A DNA stretch of 64,000 nt from Clostridium amylolyticum (GCF_900142075.1 NZ_FQZO01000002.1:248001-312000), one strand, 5' to 3'; shown: positions 51,391 through 61,801, counted from the first letter of the stretch. A program made the numbers and translations. The notes: generated by a model not told the origin, from the letters alone.

Positions 51391-52293
51391 TTATTTACCA
51401 GATGATATATAGTTATATACTGCTCCTATGAGATTTGCATCGTTTTTGAATTTACACCTTTCTATGGTAGGGAAGATGGTGGCTATGGGCTTTAGGGATA
51501 TTAAATATTTAATTTTTTCATTAAGAATATCTACTATATCTTCTCTAGCGCTGATAGCTCCGCCTAAGATTATCTTTTCTGGGTCGAAGGAATATTGAAG
51601 ATTGAATATTCCTATAGCAAGATTGGTAATGCATATATCTATGGCTTCCTGGCATAGTTTGTCTCCTTGTTGAGCCATACGGAATATCTCTTCTCCCTCT
51701 AGTTCTTCTATAGGAACTCCTTTAAGTTCAGAGGCCTTTTTTCGTATAGCATAGGAGGAAGCAGCTTCACTGAAGTTTGTAAGCTCTCCAGATTGAAAAT
51801 CCTTTTCCATTATCATATATCCAAACTCTCCTCCATGGAGATGTTTTCCCACATGCAGCTTTCTATCTTTTATAACTGCTCCCCCTATACCTGTACCAAT
51901 CACTACAAAAAGTACATCATCCACATCAGAGGCACTACCTTTCCAAACTTCTGCTAAAGCTGCGCAGTTAGCATCATTTTCCATAGAAACCTCTAAGCCT
52001 GTTCTGCTATTTAATATATTTCTAATATTAGGTCCATGTATATAAGGTAAAGCACTAGATCCTTTAACATCACCGACTATATTATCTACTGCCCCTGGGC
52101 AGCTTAAAGCTAGGCCCTCTACCTTATATTCCTTCTGGTAGCTTTTAATAACTTTCACCATAGAATCTATAAGATTATCCAAACTATCACTAGGGGTTTT
52201 AAACTTATTTTTAGTGATTATTTCACCTAAAGAGTTTATCACTCCATATTTGATATTAGTGCCTCCAACATCAAAAGCAATATAGTTTTTCAT
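51391..52293 (-). CDS. ROK-family sugar kinase without the zinc motif (BglK-like)
   Basis: 300 residues. The ATP motif AFDVGGTNIKYG (residues 5-16), the catalytic Asp in ENDANCAAL (about 103) and the GTGIGGAV loop (about 130) are present. The CxCGxxGC zinc site of glucokinases and NagC-type ROK proteins is absent. At the ExGH position it has GGEFGYM. These are features of beta-glucoside kinases. It follows a GH1 glycosidase gene by 22 bases and probably phosphorylates the imported disaccharide or its product. Confidence 0.88.
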   Translation of the reverse strand: MKNYIAFDVGGTNIKYGVINSLGEIITKNKFKTPSDSLDNLIDSMVKVIKSYQKEYKVEGLALSCPGAVDNIVGDVKGSSALPYIHGPNIRNILNSRTGLEVSMENDANCAALAEVWKGSASDVDDVLFVVIGTGIGGAVIKDRKLHVGKHLHGGEFGYMIMEKDFQSGELTNFSEAASSYAIRKKASELKGVPIEELEGEEIFRMAQQGDKLCQEAIDICITNLAIGIFNLQYSFDPEKIILGGAISAREDIVDILNEKIKYLISLKPIATIFPTIERCKFKNDANLIGAVYNYISSGK

Positions 52294-52315
52294 ATTAATT
52301 TATACCACCCTTTCA

Positions 52316-53704
52316 TCAATCCTCAAAACCATTATTTTTAATTACATTACCATACCATAATCCACTTTTTTTAATAGTCCTTTTATAGTTGCTATTTATA
52401 TCTACTCTAAATAATCCGTACCTATTTTTATAAGCATTGCACCAAGACCAATTATCCATAAATGTCCATAGATGATATCCAAAGCAGTTTGAACCTTCTT
52501 GTATTCCTTTGTGAAGCCACTTTAAATGTTCTTTGATAAAGTCTATTCTATAGTCATCCTTAACCATTCCGGTCTCATCTATAAATCTTTCTTCATCTTG
52601 AACTCCCATGCCATTCTCAGATATAAACCAAGGTATGTTACCATAATTATCTCTAACATTTATAGCTATATCGTATATACCTTTTTCATAAATCTCCCAA
52701 CCTCTATAGGGGTTCATCCTTCTCTCTGGCCACTCATAGGTATCAAAAAAACTTTCAGGCATAAGGGTTTCCCCTGCTTTACAAGGCTCATTCTTAGCTT
52801 TTATCCTTCTAGGCTGATAATAGTTAACTCCAAGGAAATCTACTGTATTATCTCTTATAAGTTCTTTATCCGCTTCTCTGTATTCAGGGATAAGATTATT
52901 TTCTCTTATTAGAGCCACAAGTTCCTCTGGATATTCGCCCTTTACCGAAGGATCCAAAAAGCTTCTGTTAAATAGTAAATCCGCTATATTGGCTGCTTTT
53001 AAATCTTCTTTATCCTCGCTTCTAGCATAGGAAGGAGTTAGATTTAGTATTATTCCTATCTTTCCTTGGTTATTGTCCTCTTTAAACTCTTTTACAGCCT
53101 TAGCGCTGGCTATCATGGTATTATAGGCTACCTGCACTGCTCTCTTCATATCCACCACGCAAGGATAATGTTGATTATATAAATATCCAGCTTCTACGGG
53201 AACTATAGGTTCATTAAAAGTAGTCCACATTTTAACCTTATCTCCAAAGAGTTTAAATGCTGTCTTTGCATAAGACGCAAATTCCTCTACTACCTGCCTA
53301 TTTTCCCAGCCACCTTTTTCCTGCATTATGAGAGGCATATCAAAATGGAAAAGATTCATTATAGGCTTTACTCCATTTCTAATCATCTCATCAATCATAT
53401 TATTGTAAAACTCTACAGCCTCATCATTAACATTTTTCCCATCGGGAAGAAGTCTAGCCCAAGATATAGAGGTTCTATAAGAATTGAAGTTAAGTTTTTT
53501 CATATTCTCTATATCTTCTTTATATTGGATATAAAAATCAGAAGTGTTTTTAGGACCTACGCCTTGGAAAAATCTTTCCGGCTGGGTTTTATACCAATAA
53601 TCCCATATAGTTGCTGCTTTCCCACCTTCTAAAGACATCCCTTCTGTTTGTGGTGCTGAAGCTGCTGCTCCCCAATAAAAACCTTTAGGAAAATCATATT
53701 TCAT
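52316..53704 (-). CDS. GH1 beta-glycosidase or phospho-beta-glycosidase
   Basis: 462 residues. The acid/base Glu is in TFNEPIV (about residue 164) and the nucleophile Glu in ISENGMG (about 363). Near residue 425 the loop reads DNWSWCNAYKNRYG: the Ser and Tyr of the phosphate-binding set of 6-phospho-beta-galactosidase are present, but the Lys is displaced by one position. So it is uncertain whether the substrate is phosphorylated. The operon supplies an ABC importer and a ROK kinase and no PTS, so sugar could be phosphorylated inside the cell before hydrolysis. Confidence 0.9.
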   Translation of the reverse strand: MKYDFPKGFYWGAAASAPQTEGMSLEGGKAATIWDYWYKTQPERFFQGVGPKNTSDFYIQYKEDIENMKKLNFNSYRTSISWARLLPDGKNVNDEAVEFYNNMIDEMIRNGVKPIMNLFHFDMPLIMQEKGGWENRQVVEEFASYAKTAFKLFGDKVKMWTTFNEPIVPVEAGYLYNQHYPCVVDMKRAVQVAYNTMIASAKAVKEFKEDNNQGKIGIILNLTPSYARSEDKEDLKAANIADLLFNRSFLDPSVKGEYPEELVALIRENNLIPEYREADKELIRDNTVDFLGVNYYQPRRIKAKNEPCKAGETLMPESFFDTYEWPERRMNPYRGWEIYEKGIYDIAINVRDNYGNIPWFISENGMGVQDEERFIDETGMVKDDYRIDFIKEHLKWLHKGIQEGSNCFGYHLWTFMDNWSWCNAYKNRYGLFRVDINSNYKRTIKKSGLWYGNVIKNNGFED

Positions 53705-53763
53705 CTATCGTTACCTCCTAAGTAAAATAAGAACTCTATGAAAACATAGAGTTCTTTATAATA

Positions 53764-55200
53764 TTATTTAGTCTTTTTCCATTCATCCATTTGTTTTTGC
53801 ATTTCTGCTATAACCTTATCAATTCCAGCTGCTTTAAGTTTTTCATTGAATTTCTTAGTATATTCATCTGGATCCACAGAACCTGAATACAAGGGTTTTT
53901 TGTATTCTTGCAGAACATTGTTTACACCTGCTATTTCACTAGTAACAGAGTCTGGATTAAATTTAAATCCAAGTGCTGGCGATGCTTTTGATTGATCATT
54001 GAAGCTCTTAAATTCATCCCATTTAGTATCTGGTTCGCCATCTAATGTATAGGATATAAATAAGTTACCTAGTGAGAAATAAGGAACAGAATAGTTCTTT
54101 TGTTCTGGAGTAGTCTTTATTTTATTGTCACCAATTTTAGTATAGTGCGTTCCTTCAATACCGTAATTAACAAGATTTCTTAACTTTGCATCAGTATTAA
54201 GTAAGTTTAAGAAATTCATGGCTTCTTTAGGATGTTTTGAAGTAGCAGAAACAGCTTGCATAGCACCAGTAGTTGAGCCATTAGTTACATAAGCATCAAT
54301 TATTGGAGTTGCTACAACTTGATAACCTAAATCTTTAGACCAAAGTACTTCTGCATATGGTTGACCATCGCCTTTAGTAACAAGCCTTTTAACAGCTTTA
54401 TCGTCTTTTGCAGTAGCAGCATCTTTGTTAATGTATCCTAGTTGGTAATATTTCCTCATGGTTTTAAGATCTTTTTGTCTTTCTTCAGTGTTAAATATAT
54501 TTACCACTTTAAGATCATTGTTTTCATAAGAAACACCAATTGGGTCAAGTAATGTGTCATAATTATTAGCTAAAGAAAAGCCATCAGTTATATAAAGTGG
54601 AACTACATTTGGTTCTTTTTCTTTTATAAGCTTTAGCCATGGTTCAAGATCTTCTAATTTATGAATATCTTTATATGGAATATTATACTTGTCTACGTAT
54701 TCTTTTGTAAATACCCACATAGGTGCAACACCTATTTCTTTGTTAGTAGGTATACCATATATCTTATTATCTACTTTAGCACCTTCCCAAAATCTCTTAT
54801 CTACTGCGTCATAAGTAGCTTTTCCATCCCCCTTTAAGAAATCATCTAAAGGAAGAAATGCTCCTTTTCTAGCATTTAAAAGATAATCATTAGCCCAAGA
54901 GCAGGTGAAAGTCATATCATATTCTTCTCCAGAGTTTACAATCACTTGCATCTTCTGTGTATAGTCACCGAAATCTATTTGCTTAATAGTTACGGTAGCT
55001 CCTATTTTATCTTTTATGTATTTATTTATCTCTTCCTCCACCTTTTCAGTATCTTTTTGTGGAGCACCTATTGTGTACCATATTAAATTAGGCACCTCTT
55101 TTTTATCCTCTGCAGCATTTTTCTTGCCACAACCAGCTAGTAGTGATGTTGTCATAACTACTCCCACTGTTAATGCTAATAATTTCTTAAACTTTAGCAT
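53764..55200 (-). CDS. ABC sugar-binding lipoprotein, LplA-like with DUF3502
   Basis: 478 residues. Signal peptide with lipobox SLLAGC (Cys at about residue 26). The binding-protein fold (PNLIWYTIGAPQKDTEKVEE, GEEYDMTFTCSWANDY) ends in a DUF3502 domain (about residues 335-470). This LplA/YtcQ group binds complex or plant-derived oligosaccharides. It is followed by the GH1 and ROK genes and preceded by the two permeases; a 187-base gap upstream may hold a separate promoter. Confidence 0.92.
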   Translation of the reverse strand: MLKFKKLLALTVGVVMTTSLLAGCGKKNAAEDKKEVPNLIWYTIGAPQKDTEKVEEEINKYIKDKIGATVTIKQIDFGDYTQKMQVIVNSGEEYDMTFTCSWANDYLLNARKGAFLPLDDFLKGDGKATYDAVDKRFWEGAKVDNKIYGIPTNKEIGVAPMWVFTKEYVDKYNIPYKDIHKLEDLEPWLKLIKEKEPNVVPLYITDGFSLANNYDTLLDPIGVSYENNDLKVVNIFNTEERQKDLKTMRKYYQLGYINKDAATAKDDKAVKRLVTKGDGQPYAEVLWSKDLGYQVVATPIIDAYVTNGSTTGAMQAVSATSKHPKEAMNFLNLLNTDAKLRNLVNYGIEGTHYTKIGDNKIKTTPEQKNYSVPYFSLGNLFISYTLDGEPDTKWDEFKSFNDQSKASPALGFKFNPDSVTSEIAGVNNVLQEYKKPLYSGSVDPDEYTKKFNEKLKAAGIDKVIAEMQKQMDEWKKTK

Positions 55201-55353
55201 CTTTACACCCTCCTAATCCTTAATTAAGATTTAAATTTTTGAGATTTGAATTATATCGTTTACAAATAAATTATATTACCTTAAGTTTAATGTTTATAGT
55301 GTAGAAATATTATATTTAGTGTGAAAATTCCACTTTGTTATATTTTTTCTTAA

Positions 55354-55382
55354 GTGCCAGTCACCTGACAAGTGCCTGGCAC
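55354..55382. repeat. GTGCCAG palindromic intergenic element
   Basis: GTGCCAG and CTGGCAC arms 7 bp long, with an inner region that holds AGTGCC again, just after the permease stop. It resembles REP-like GTGCCAGGCAC elements seen in many Firmicute genomes. No T-run follows. Confidence 0.5.
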
Positions 55383-55387
55383 CATTC

Positions 55388-56350
55388 TTATTCTTTTACT
55401 GCACCAATAGTAAGTCCACTTATGAAGTACTTTTGGAAGAAAGGATATGCAAACACGATAGGTGCTGTAGAAAGAAATACCATAGCCATCTTTGCACTTT
55501 CCTTCGGCATAGTTTTAGCAATATCTATGCTTGCGGTTCCAAGCTTGGTGGAATTGTTTATTATAAACTCCATAGAATTTTCTACCCTCATAAGTAAGTA
55601 CTGCAAGGGAATTAATGAATTCTTGTCTATATAAAGCATGGCATTAAACCAATCGTTCCAGTACCCTAGAGTTAAAAATAGAGCTATGGTTGCAATACCC
55701 GGCAAGGACATAGGTACAACTATTTTAAAAAACACTCTGAATTCTGAAGCACCATCAATTTTCGCAGATTCTATTACTGCTTCTGGTACAGAATTCTTGA
55801 AAAAAGTTCTTAAAACTATAACATAAAAAGTATTCATACATAAGGGTAATATTAAAGCCCATATGGTATTTTTAAGGCCTAATAGTTTTGTCATTACCAA
55901 ATAGCTAGAAACCATACCACCAGAAAATAGCATAGGTATAAAAGCTACCATAGTAAAAAACTTTTTATATGCAAAAGATCTTCTAGATAAAACGTAAGCA
56001 TAAGTAGATATAAGCAATAAGCCTATAATTGTTCCTAATACCGTTACCATAATTGTAACTCCATAGGATTTAAGCATTTGATTACCTGAATTAAAAAGAT
56101 ATCTATAAGCATATAAGCTCCACTCTTCAGGTATTAAACTATATCCATTTGCTCTTAAGGACTCTTCAGAACTCAAAGATATAATAGACACAAATAAAAA
56201 AGGTAAAATACTTAGTATTGAAAGCGTAACTAATATTATGTTCATTCCTAGGTTAGATTTTTTACTTATTTTCGTAAACTTATTATCTTCATTTTCATAT
56301 TTTAATTTTTCTTTAATGGTTTTTTTTGATAAAGCTGTACTTATACTCAT
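55388..56350 (-). CDS. ABC sugar permease, LplC-like
   Basis: 320 residues, with six membrane helices after a charged 45-residue N-terminus. The EAA loop reads ESAKIDGASEFRVFFKIVVP (about residues 205-224), the contact for the ATPase. MsmK-type ATPases are commonly encoded elsewhere and shared, and none is present in this locus. It pairs with the LplB-like permease 14 bases upstream. Confidence 0.92.
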   Translation of the reverse strand: MSISTALSKKTIKEKLKYENEDNKFTKISKKSNLGMNIILVTLSILSILPFLFVSIISLSSEESLRANGYSLIPEEWSLYAYRYLFNSGNQMLKSYGVTIMVTVLGTIIGLLLISTYAYVLSRRSFAYKKFFTMVAFIPMLFSGGMVSSYLVMTKLLGLKNTIWALILPLCMNTFYVIVLRTFFKNSVPEAVIESAKIDGASEFRVFFKIVVPMSLPGIATIALFLTLGYWNDWFNAMLYIDKNSLIPLQYLLMRVENSMEFIINNSTKLGTASIDIAKTMPKESAKMAMVFLSTAPIVFAYPFFQKYFISGLTIGAVKE

Positions 56351-56364
56351 ATAGCTTTCACCTC

Positions 56365-57291
56365 CTAGAACAAAGCATTATCATTGTCTATTTTCTTTAC
56401 TACAAAGTTAGATATCATAATTAAAATAAATCCTACAACAGATTGGTAAAGGGCGGCAGCAGAACTCATACCTATCTCTCCCATAGTCATTAACCCTCTA
56501 TACACATAAGTATCTATTACATTTGTTACAGGATATAAAGCGCCTGAATTTTTTGGAAGCTGATAGAATAATCCAAAATCAGCATTAAATATTTTACCAA
56601 TAGATAAAATAAATAAAATTGTTATTACAGGTTTCAATAAAGGTAATGTTATGTATTTAATCTGTTGCCATTTGGTTGCTCCATCTATCATAGCAGCCTC
56701 ATAATAACTCTTGTCTATACCTACTATAGCAGCTAGATAAACTACTGTATTATAACCTATTCCCTTCCATTGACTCATTATTATAATAATCCATGGCCAA
56801 TATTTAGGCTCCGAATACCAGGATACCCCTTCTTTTCCCATACCCTTTAATATTCCATTGACATAACCTTGTTCTGGGCTTAAAAATGCAAATAAAGCAT
56901 AGGATACCACTACCCAAGATAAGAAATATGGCAAAAACATAGCACTTTGATAAAACTTTGCTAACTTTTTGTTTAAAAGTTCATTTACCATAATTGCTAC
57001 GCATACAGGTAAAACTATTCCTAATACTATAAACACTAAGTTGTATAGCACTGTATTCCTAGTTATTACCCAAGCATCAGAGCTCTTAAACAAAAATTTA
57101 AAATTATCTAAACCTACCCACTTTGACGTTACTAAACTTTTTAAAAAACTTCCGTTAATTCTAAATTTTTTAAAAGCTATTACCACTCCAAACATAGGAA
57201 TATATGAAAAAATTAAAAACCATATAAACCCTGGTAGAGCTAATGTGAAAAGCTCTTTATTCTTATTAAAGCGCTGAAAAATCTCTTTCAT
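56365..57291 (-). CDS. ABC sugar permease, LplB-like
   Basis: 308 residues, about six membrane helices. PGFIWFLIFSYIPMFGVVIAF near the N-terminus and the EAA loop YEAAMIDGATKWQQIKYITL (about residues 197-216) define the LplB/YtcP group. It is the first transport gene after the regulator pair, 108 bases downstream of the response regulator stop, so an own promoter is possible. Confidence 0.92.
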   Translation of the reverse strand: MKEIFQRFNKNKELFTLALPGFIWFLIFSYIPMFGVVIAFKKFRINGSFLKSLVTSKWVGLDNFKFLFKSSDAWVITRNTVLYNLVFIVLGIVLPVCVAIMVNELLNKKLAKFYQSAMFLPYFLSWVVVSYALFAFLSPEQGYVNGILKGMGKEGVSWYSEPKYWPWIIIIMSQWKGIGYNTVVYLAAIVGIDKSYYEAAMIDGATKWQQIKYITLPLLKPVITILFILSIGKIFNADFGLFYQLPKNSGALYPVTNVIDTYVYRGLMTMGEIGMSSAAALYQSVVGFILIMISNFVVKKIDNDNALF

Positions 57292-57399
57292 ACTCTGACC
57301 TCTCCTCTGACAACGATTTCTTGACTTTAATATAACATAAGGGGTTATATGGCTTAAAGTTGATAATATTTAGTTTTAATGTAATTTTTTCAGTTAAAT

Positions 57400-58953
57400 T
57401 TAATATTTTTTTGAATTTCTCATTTCATGAGGAGAAATACCAAAATATGTCTTAAATTTTTTATAGAAATAACTGGTATCATCAAAGCCTATAGATTTTG
57501 CAATGTCATTAACTTTCATATTAGTATTCAAAAGCATTTCCTTAGCTTTTTCATTTTTTACTTTGTTTATGTAATCTGAAAAGCTGCAGCCTACCTCTTT
57601 TGCAAATATCTGTCCAAGATAAGAAGTGTTCATATTATACTTCCGCGCCAATATTTTTAAGCTATGCTTCTCTCCATAGTTATCATTTATATAATTAAGG
57701 ATCTGCTGCACTACAGGTGTATACTCCACATTCTCAATTTTCATAGTAAGCTCTCTAGCTTCTTCTTTTATTCTTATCTCAAGCATATCTAGAGTTTCTT
57801 CTTGTTGAATATATAAAATTATGTCATTTAAATATTTATTTATGTTATAATCTTCCACGTTTAGTTCAATAGATACTTTCCTAAGTACTAAAATCATTCT
57901 TACTGATAGGTTTCTGATATCCTTTGGCTTTATCTTTAAGGAGCTCCTAATAGATTTAAAAACATTTGATATATAAAAGTTTATATCTTTTAAGTTTTTC
58001 TGTAATAGTAATCTTTCAAACTCCTCTAACTCCACTTCAAAGCCTTCGCTGGCTTCCCTAAAAGAGGAAGCTATATCCTCATAAAAAACCACATTGTTGT
58101 AGCCTAAAAGCAGCAAATATTCACTGCATGTTAGGGCCTCTTCATAACTTTTGTGAAGATTTTCAGGTAAATTAACGGAATTTCCTACTGAAATAAATGT
58201 TTCAACACCATAGGTATTTAAAATTTCATTTTTTGAGTCTTCTAAATAATTAAGTAAATTAATTTGATTAGTACCTTCTGAATCTTTAACACAACCTGCA
58301 ATAATTATTAGATACTGATTGTCCTTTATAAAAACATCGCTATTTTTAAAAGGAAGTGTTCCCTTAAAGAATTTCTTTATTCTTTTAATCATATCCATGG
58401 TAGCACTTTTAAACTTAACCATACCCACAACATATTTATCTAAATGAATGCTTAGGTTTAATACAAATTCTCTTGTTTCTAGCTCACTCTCACTTATAGA
58501 ATCTGTTATCCACCTTAAATATATATTTTCCTTTAAAGTTTGCAAATCAGTATTTTCTATGTGCTGAGTGGTTATTTCCATGTTTATCTTCCTTATAATA
58601 TTAGCTATTGTACTTTCAAGTTCTTCCTCATTAATTGGCTTTAATATATAATTTTCTATACCTAAACTTATAGCTTGTTTTGCATAATTAAAATCATCAT
58701 ATCCACTTAATATAACAAATTTAGTTTTATTATTTTTAGCTTTTATATTTTTTATAAGTTCCAAACCATTCATTTTGGGCATAGTTATATCCGTAACTAC
58801 TATGTTTATATTGCTGTTATTAAAAGCCTCAAGAGCTTCTTCGCCATTAGATGCAGTAAATATATTATCTATACCTATATTATGCCAATCAATAATACTC
58901 TTTAACCCGCTTAGTATCCATGGTTCATCATCTACTAACAAGATATTATTCAT
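57400..58953 (-). CDS. YesN-type response regulator with AraC DNA-binding domain
   Basis: 517 residues. A receiver domain at residues 1-120 has the phospho-acceptor Asp in VVTDITMPKMNG (about 54) and conserved Lys in YILKPINEEEL. The middle (about 130-400) is the YesN linker. Residues about 415-515 hold two AraC helix-turn-helix units (LKILARKYNMNTSYLGQIF and IAKSIGFDDTSYFYKKFK). It overlaps the sensor gene by 8 bases and should activate the transport genes. Confidence 0.95.
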   Translation of the reverse strand: MNNILLVDDEPWILSGLKSIIDWHNIGIDNIFTASNGEEALEAFNNSNINIVVTDITMPKMNGLELIKNIKAKNNKTKFVILSGYDDFNYAKQAISLGIENYILKPINEEELESTIANIIRKINMEITTQHIENTDLQTLKENIYLRWITDSISESELETREFVLNLSIHLDKYVVGMVKFKSATMDMIKRIKKFFKGTLPFKNSDVFIKDNQYLIIIAGCVKDSEGTNQINLLNYLEDSKNEILNTYGVETFISVGNSVNLPENLHKSYEEALTCSEYLLLLGYNNVVFYEDIASSFREASEGFEVELEEFERLLLQKNLKDINFYISNVFKSIRSSLKIKPKDIRNLSVRMILVLRKVSIELNVEDYNINKYLNDIILYIQQEETLDMLEIRIKEEARELTMKIENVEYTPVVQQILNYINDNYGEKHSLKILARKYNMNTSYLGQIFAKEVGCSFSDYINKVKNEKAKEMLLNTNMKVNDIAKSIGFDDTSYFYKKFKTYFGISPHEMRNSKKY

Positions 58954-60718
58954 CCTTTGCCTCCTTTAGTTTTGGTATATTAACAATAATTTTTGCTCCA
59001 CCTGTAGAACTCTTATCTACCTTTACTCCATAATTAGCACCATAGGTCATGCTTATTCGTTCATGCACATTCACTAGTCCAATGGAATTCCCAAGATTTT
59101 CTCTTTTACTAATTTTTTCGTTTATCTCTTCTATTCTCTGACTTTCTATACCCTTTCCATTATCACTAATAACTATTTCAATTTCTTCCCCCATGTCATT
59201 CAAGGCTATTTCAATATAATTATCCGTTCTATCAATATCCATACCATGAACTATAAAATTTTCTACCAAGGGTTGAAAAGAAAATTTCATAACTTGATTA
59301 TTATAAAGCTCCTCACTACAAAATATATTATAATTAAATATCCCAGGATATCTGAATTTAAAAAGCTCTAGATACATTCTACAATGCTCTAATTCTTGCC
59401 TTATGGTTATTATGCTATCACCCTTTACCATATTTCTAAAAAGTGAAGCCATATTATATAACATTTTCCCTACTTCTCTATCGCCACTAGATATCGCCTT
59501 CATCCTTATGGATTCTAAAGTATTGAAAAGGAAATGGGGATTTATTTGGTTCTGAAGTGCCATAACCTCCGCCTTTTTTTGTTTAATTTGAGATACATAA
59601 ACCTCCTTAACATAGTCATGAAGCTTGTCGCACATCTCATTAAACCTTACGGATATAAAAGATAACTCATCATTCTCCTTATCTATAGGTATTCTAGCAT
59701 TAAAATCACCTTTTTCTAATTTTTCCATGCTATCGACTATATTATTAGTTCTTAACTCCAAAGTTTTAAGTTTAGTATAAATAATAGTATTTACTAATAT
59801 AGCAAGAGCCCCCGCTAGAGCATAAATAACCCAGGTTATAGATCTATTAAGATAACTTATATCCTTTTGGGATATAATTCCTACTACCTTCATTTCACTT
59901 TTGCTATCCATTACCTCTCCAAAATACTTATTTCCATTATCATAGTACATTTGTTTAGACTTAAGTTCATCTATATATGGGTAATTATCTCCTTGATAAA
60001 CCTTAGAAGAGTCGTAAAATGTTATATCATTTCCACCTATTAGTAGCAATTCAGAGTGGGATTCATCATAATGGCTAAGCACCTGCTTAATGTCACTTAT
60101 ATCATATGTGAAAATTATTTTTCCAATGTTATTAAGATTTAAAGGGTTTTTTAAATCTAACATAATATTTATATATTTATTACTATCTCCATCTTTGCTG
60201 AGGTTGCTCATCATTATTTCGTCAAATTGATCCTTAATATTACCTTTCTTAGAGTTTATAGCATTTTCATAGATATTTAGCGCCACATTTTCTTGAAATA
60301 TGCTTAAAGAATTATCTTGATAATTATAAAGAGATATTCTCTTCATACCATTACTAAAGCCAAATGCAGATTTTATATAGCTTTCAAGTCCCATATAATA
60401 AAGCTTGTCACTTTTATAAAATGTGTCTAACTTATGATTTAAGTACTTTTCTTGATTATTATTTACGTAGTATATAAGGTCATCTCTCCAGGATTCAGTA
60501 CTATATAATCTCCATAAAAGTTCCCTTGAATTATCATATTTTCTATCAATATATTCCGTGGTTTGTTCTATAATTTTTTTATTTAAAAAGAGCTGCTGAT
60601 TTTTTATGGTGTTATTCACCCTGTTTATTGAAAAAGCTGCAAGAAAAACCACCGCTGTGGTAACCACTGCAAAATATAGTGCAAAAATTCTTTTATACAT
60701 GTATTTCTTTTTAGTCAT
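58946..60718 (-). CDS. YesM-type sensor histidine kinase
   Basis: 590 residues. One N-terminal helix (about 11-28), an extracytoplasmic sensor region (about 30-280), a second helix (about 285-305), a HAMP domain (NIVDSMEKLEKGDFNARIPI), the His_kinase domain with NQINPHFLFNTLES (phospho-His about residue 388) and an HATPase with ISDNGKGIE and GLVNVHERI. It senses the sugar or its binding-protein complex outside the cell and phosphorylates the YesN partner. Confidence 0.95.
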   Translation of the reverse strand: MTKKKYMYKRIFALYFAVVTTAVVFLAAFSINRVNNTIKNQQLFLNKKIIEQTTEYIDRKYDNSRELLWRLYSTESWRDDLIYYVNNNQEKYLNHKLDTFYKSDKLYYMGLESYIKSAFGFSNGMKRISLYNYQDNSLSIFQENVALNIYENAINSKKGNIKDQFDEIMMSNLSKDGDSNKYINIMLDLKNPLNLNNIGKIIFTYDISDIKQVLSHYDESHSELLLIGGNDITFYDSSKVYQGDNYPYIDELKSKQMYYDNGNKYFGEVMDSKSEMKVVGIISQKDISYLNRSITWVIYALAGALAILVNTIIYTKLKTLELRTNNIVDSMEKLEKGDFNARIPIDKENDELSFISVRFNEMCDKLHDYVKEVYVSQIKQKKAEVMALQNQINPHFLFNTLESIRMKAISSGDREVGKMLYNMASLFRNMVKGDSIITIRQELEHCRMYLELFKFRYPGIFNYNIFCSEELYNNQVMKFSFQPLVENFIVHGMDIDRTDNYIEIALNDMGEEIEIVISDNGKGIESQRIEEINEKISKRENLGNSIGLVNVHERISMTYGANYGVKVDKSSTGGAKIIVNIPKLKEAKDE

Positions 60719-60930
60719 AACCTTACCCCTATTTATTTTGATATGTATATTATAAATTACATTTCAAAGCCTCTCAATGTTAGTGATTTACAATGGTGGA
60801 CAATTCCGGGTGTAAAAATTATAGATTAAATGTATAAATTACATATTCATTGATTTTCTTTCATATAAAAATTGATACCTTAATGCTTTTACTGTAAAAT
60901 TATTTTCAAATATATATTATGGTGATGTAC

Positions 60931-61611
60931 ATGGGAAAAATTTTAAATTCAGAAAAGATAATGAACGTTTTTAATTATATATACTGGTTTTTCATAGGTA
61001 ATTTGCTTATGGTATTATTTAATCTTCCATTTTGCATTACACTAATCCTGTACGTTCGTTCAGGTTTTAAGACGTATCCTACAATATTTTTACTTACCCT
61101 ATTAACTTTAGGTCCTTCATTAACTGCAATATTTTACACTATGGGAAGGTTACATAGGGATAAGGATATATCCATATTTAAAGATTTTATGAAAGCTTAT
61201 AAAGAGAATTTTCTACAATCTATTTGTGCTAATACTTTATTTCTCTTAGTATTTATAGGTTTTACCCTAAATGTTAGACTTGCATCTAATTTTCAATTTT
61301 TGAGTATAATGACACCATTTTTTTATGTAGGCATATTTCTTATATTTATTGCCTATCCTTATGCATTTATTATACTTTCACGTTTTCAAATGAAAACAAT
61401 GGATTTAATAAAAGCTTCCTTTACTTTAAGTATAGTAAAATTCAAATATACCTTAATTAATATAATTATTTTCTTATTTATGCTGATAATTATAGAAGTA
61501 ATGCCTGCTTATGGAGCTTTATTTTTAGGAAGTGTTATTCCTTATCTTATAATATTATCGAACAAATCTTTATTAGAGCTTCTAGCTAAAGATAGCAGTA
61601 TCAATAAATAA
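60931..61611 (+). CDS. YesL-family membrane protein (DUF624)
   Basis: 226 residues from ATG 60931 with ATGGTGATG upstream; the frame opens four codons earlier. Five to six membrane helices, with WFFIGNLLMVLFNLP near the start and LTLGPSLTAIFYTMGRL as in DUF624. YesL proteins are encoded beside YesM/YesN and Lpl-type sugar loci in Bacillus and clostridia. Here the gene is divergent from the sensor, so the 210-base gap (60719-60930) holds two promoters. Its molecular role is unknown. Confidence 0.88.
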   Translation: MGKILNSEKIMNVFNYIYWFFIGNLLMVLFNLPFCITLILYVRSGFKTYPTIFLLTLLTLGPSLTAIFYTMGRLHRDKDISIFKDFMKAYKENFLQSICANTLFLLVFIGFTLNVRLASNFQFLSIMTPFFYVGIFLIFIAYPYAFIILSRFQMKTMDLIKASFTLSIVKFKYTLINIIIFLFMLIIIEVMPAYGALFLGSVIPYLIILSNKSLLELLAKDSSINK

Positions 61612-61641
61612 GTTTTTTTCATTTTCCCTCTTTAAATATAT

Positions 61642-61687
61642 AAAATAAATGAGAGTAGCACTAAGGGTGCTACTCTCATTTATTTTG
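61642..61687 (+). terminator. Terminator of the YesL-like gene
   Basis: 20-bp perfect stem (AAAATAAATGAGAGTAGCAC and its complement) with a TAAGG loop, 30 bases after the stop; the stem's own TTTATTTTGT end supplies the T-rich tail. Confidence 0.9.
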
Positions 61688-61744
61688 TATATTCATTATA
61701 TATTAAAACGTTTAAACACTTTCAATAATGCATTCTTTTTTCTA

Positions 61745-61801
61745 ACAAAATAAATAAGAGCTAAAATATCATAATTCCAATAGAATTAAGTATTCTAGCT
61801 C
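61745..61801 (-). terminator. Terminator of the orphan RNA
   Basis: Minus-strand stem GAGCTA...TAGCTC continued by imperfect AT pairs to TAATTC/GAATTA, followed by TTATTTATTTTG. It closes the transcript that starts near 62075. Confidence 0.75.
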
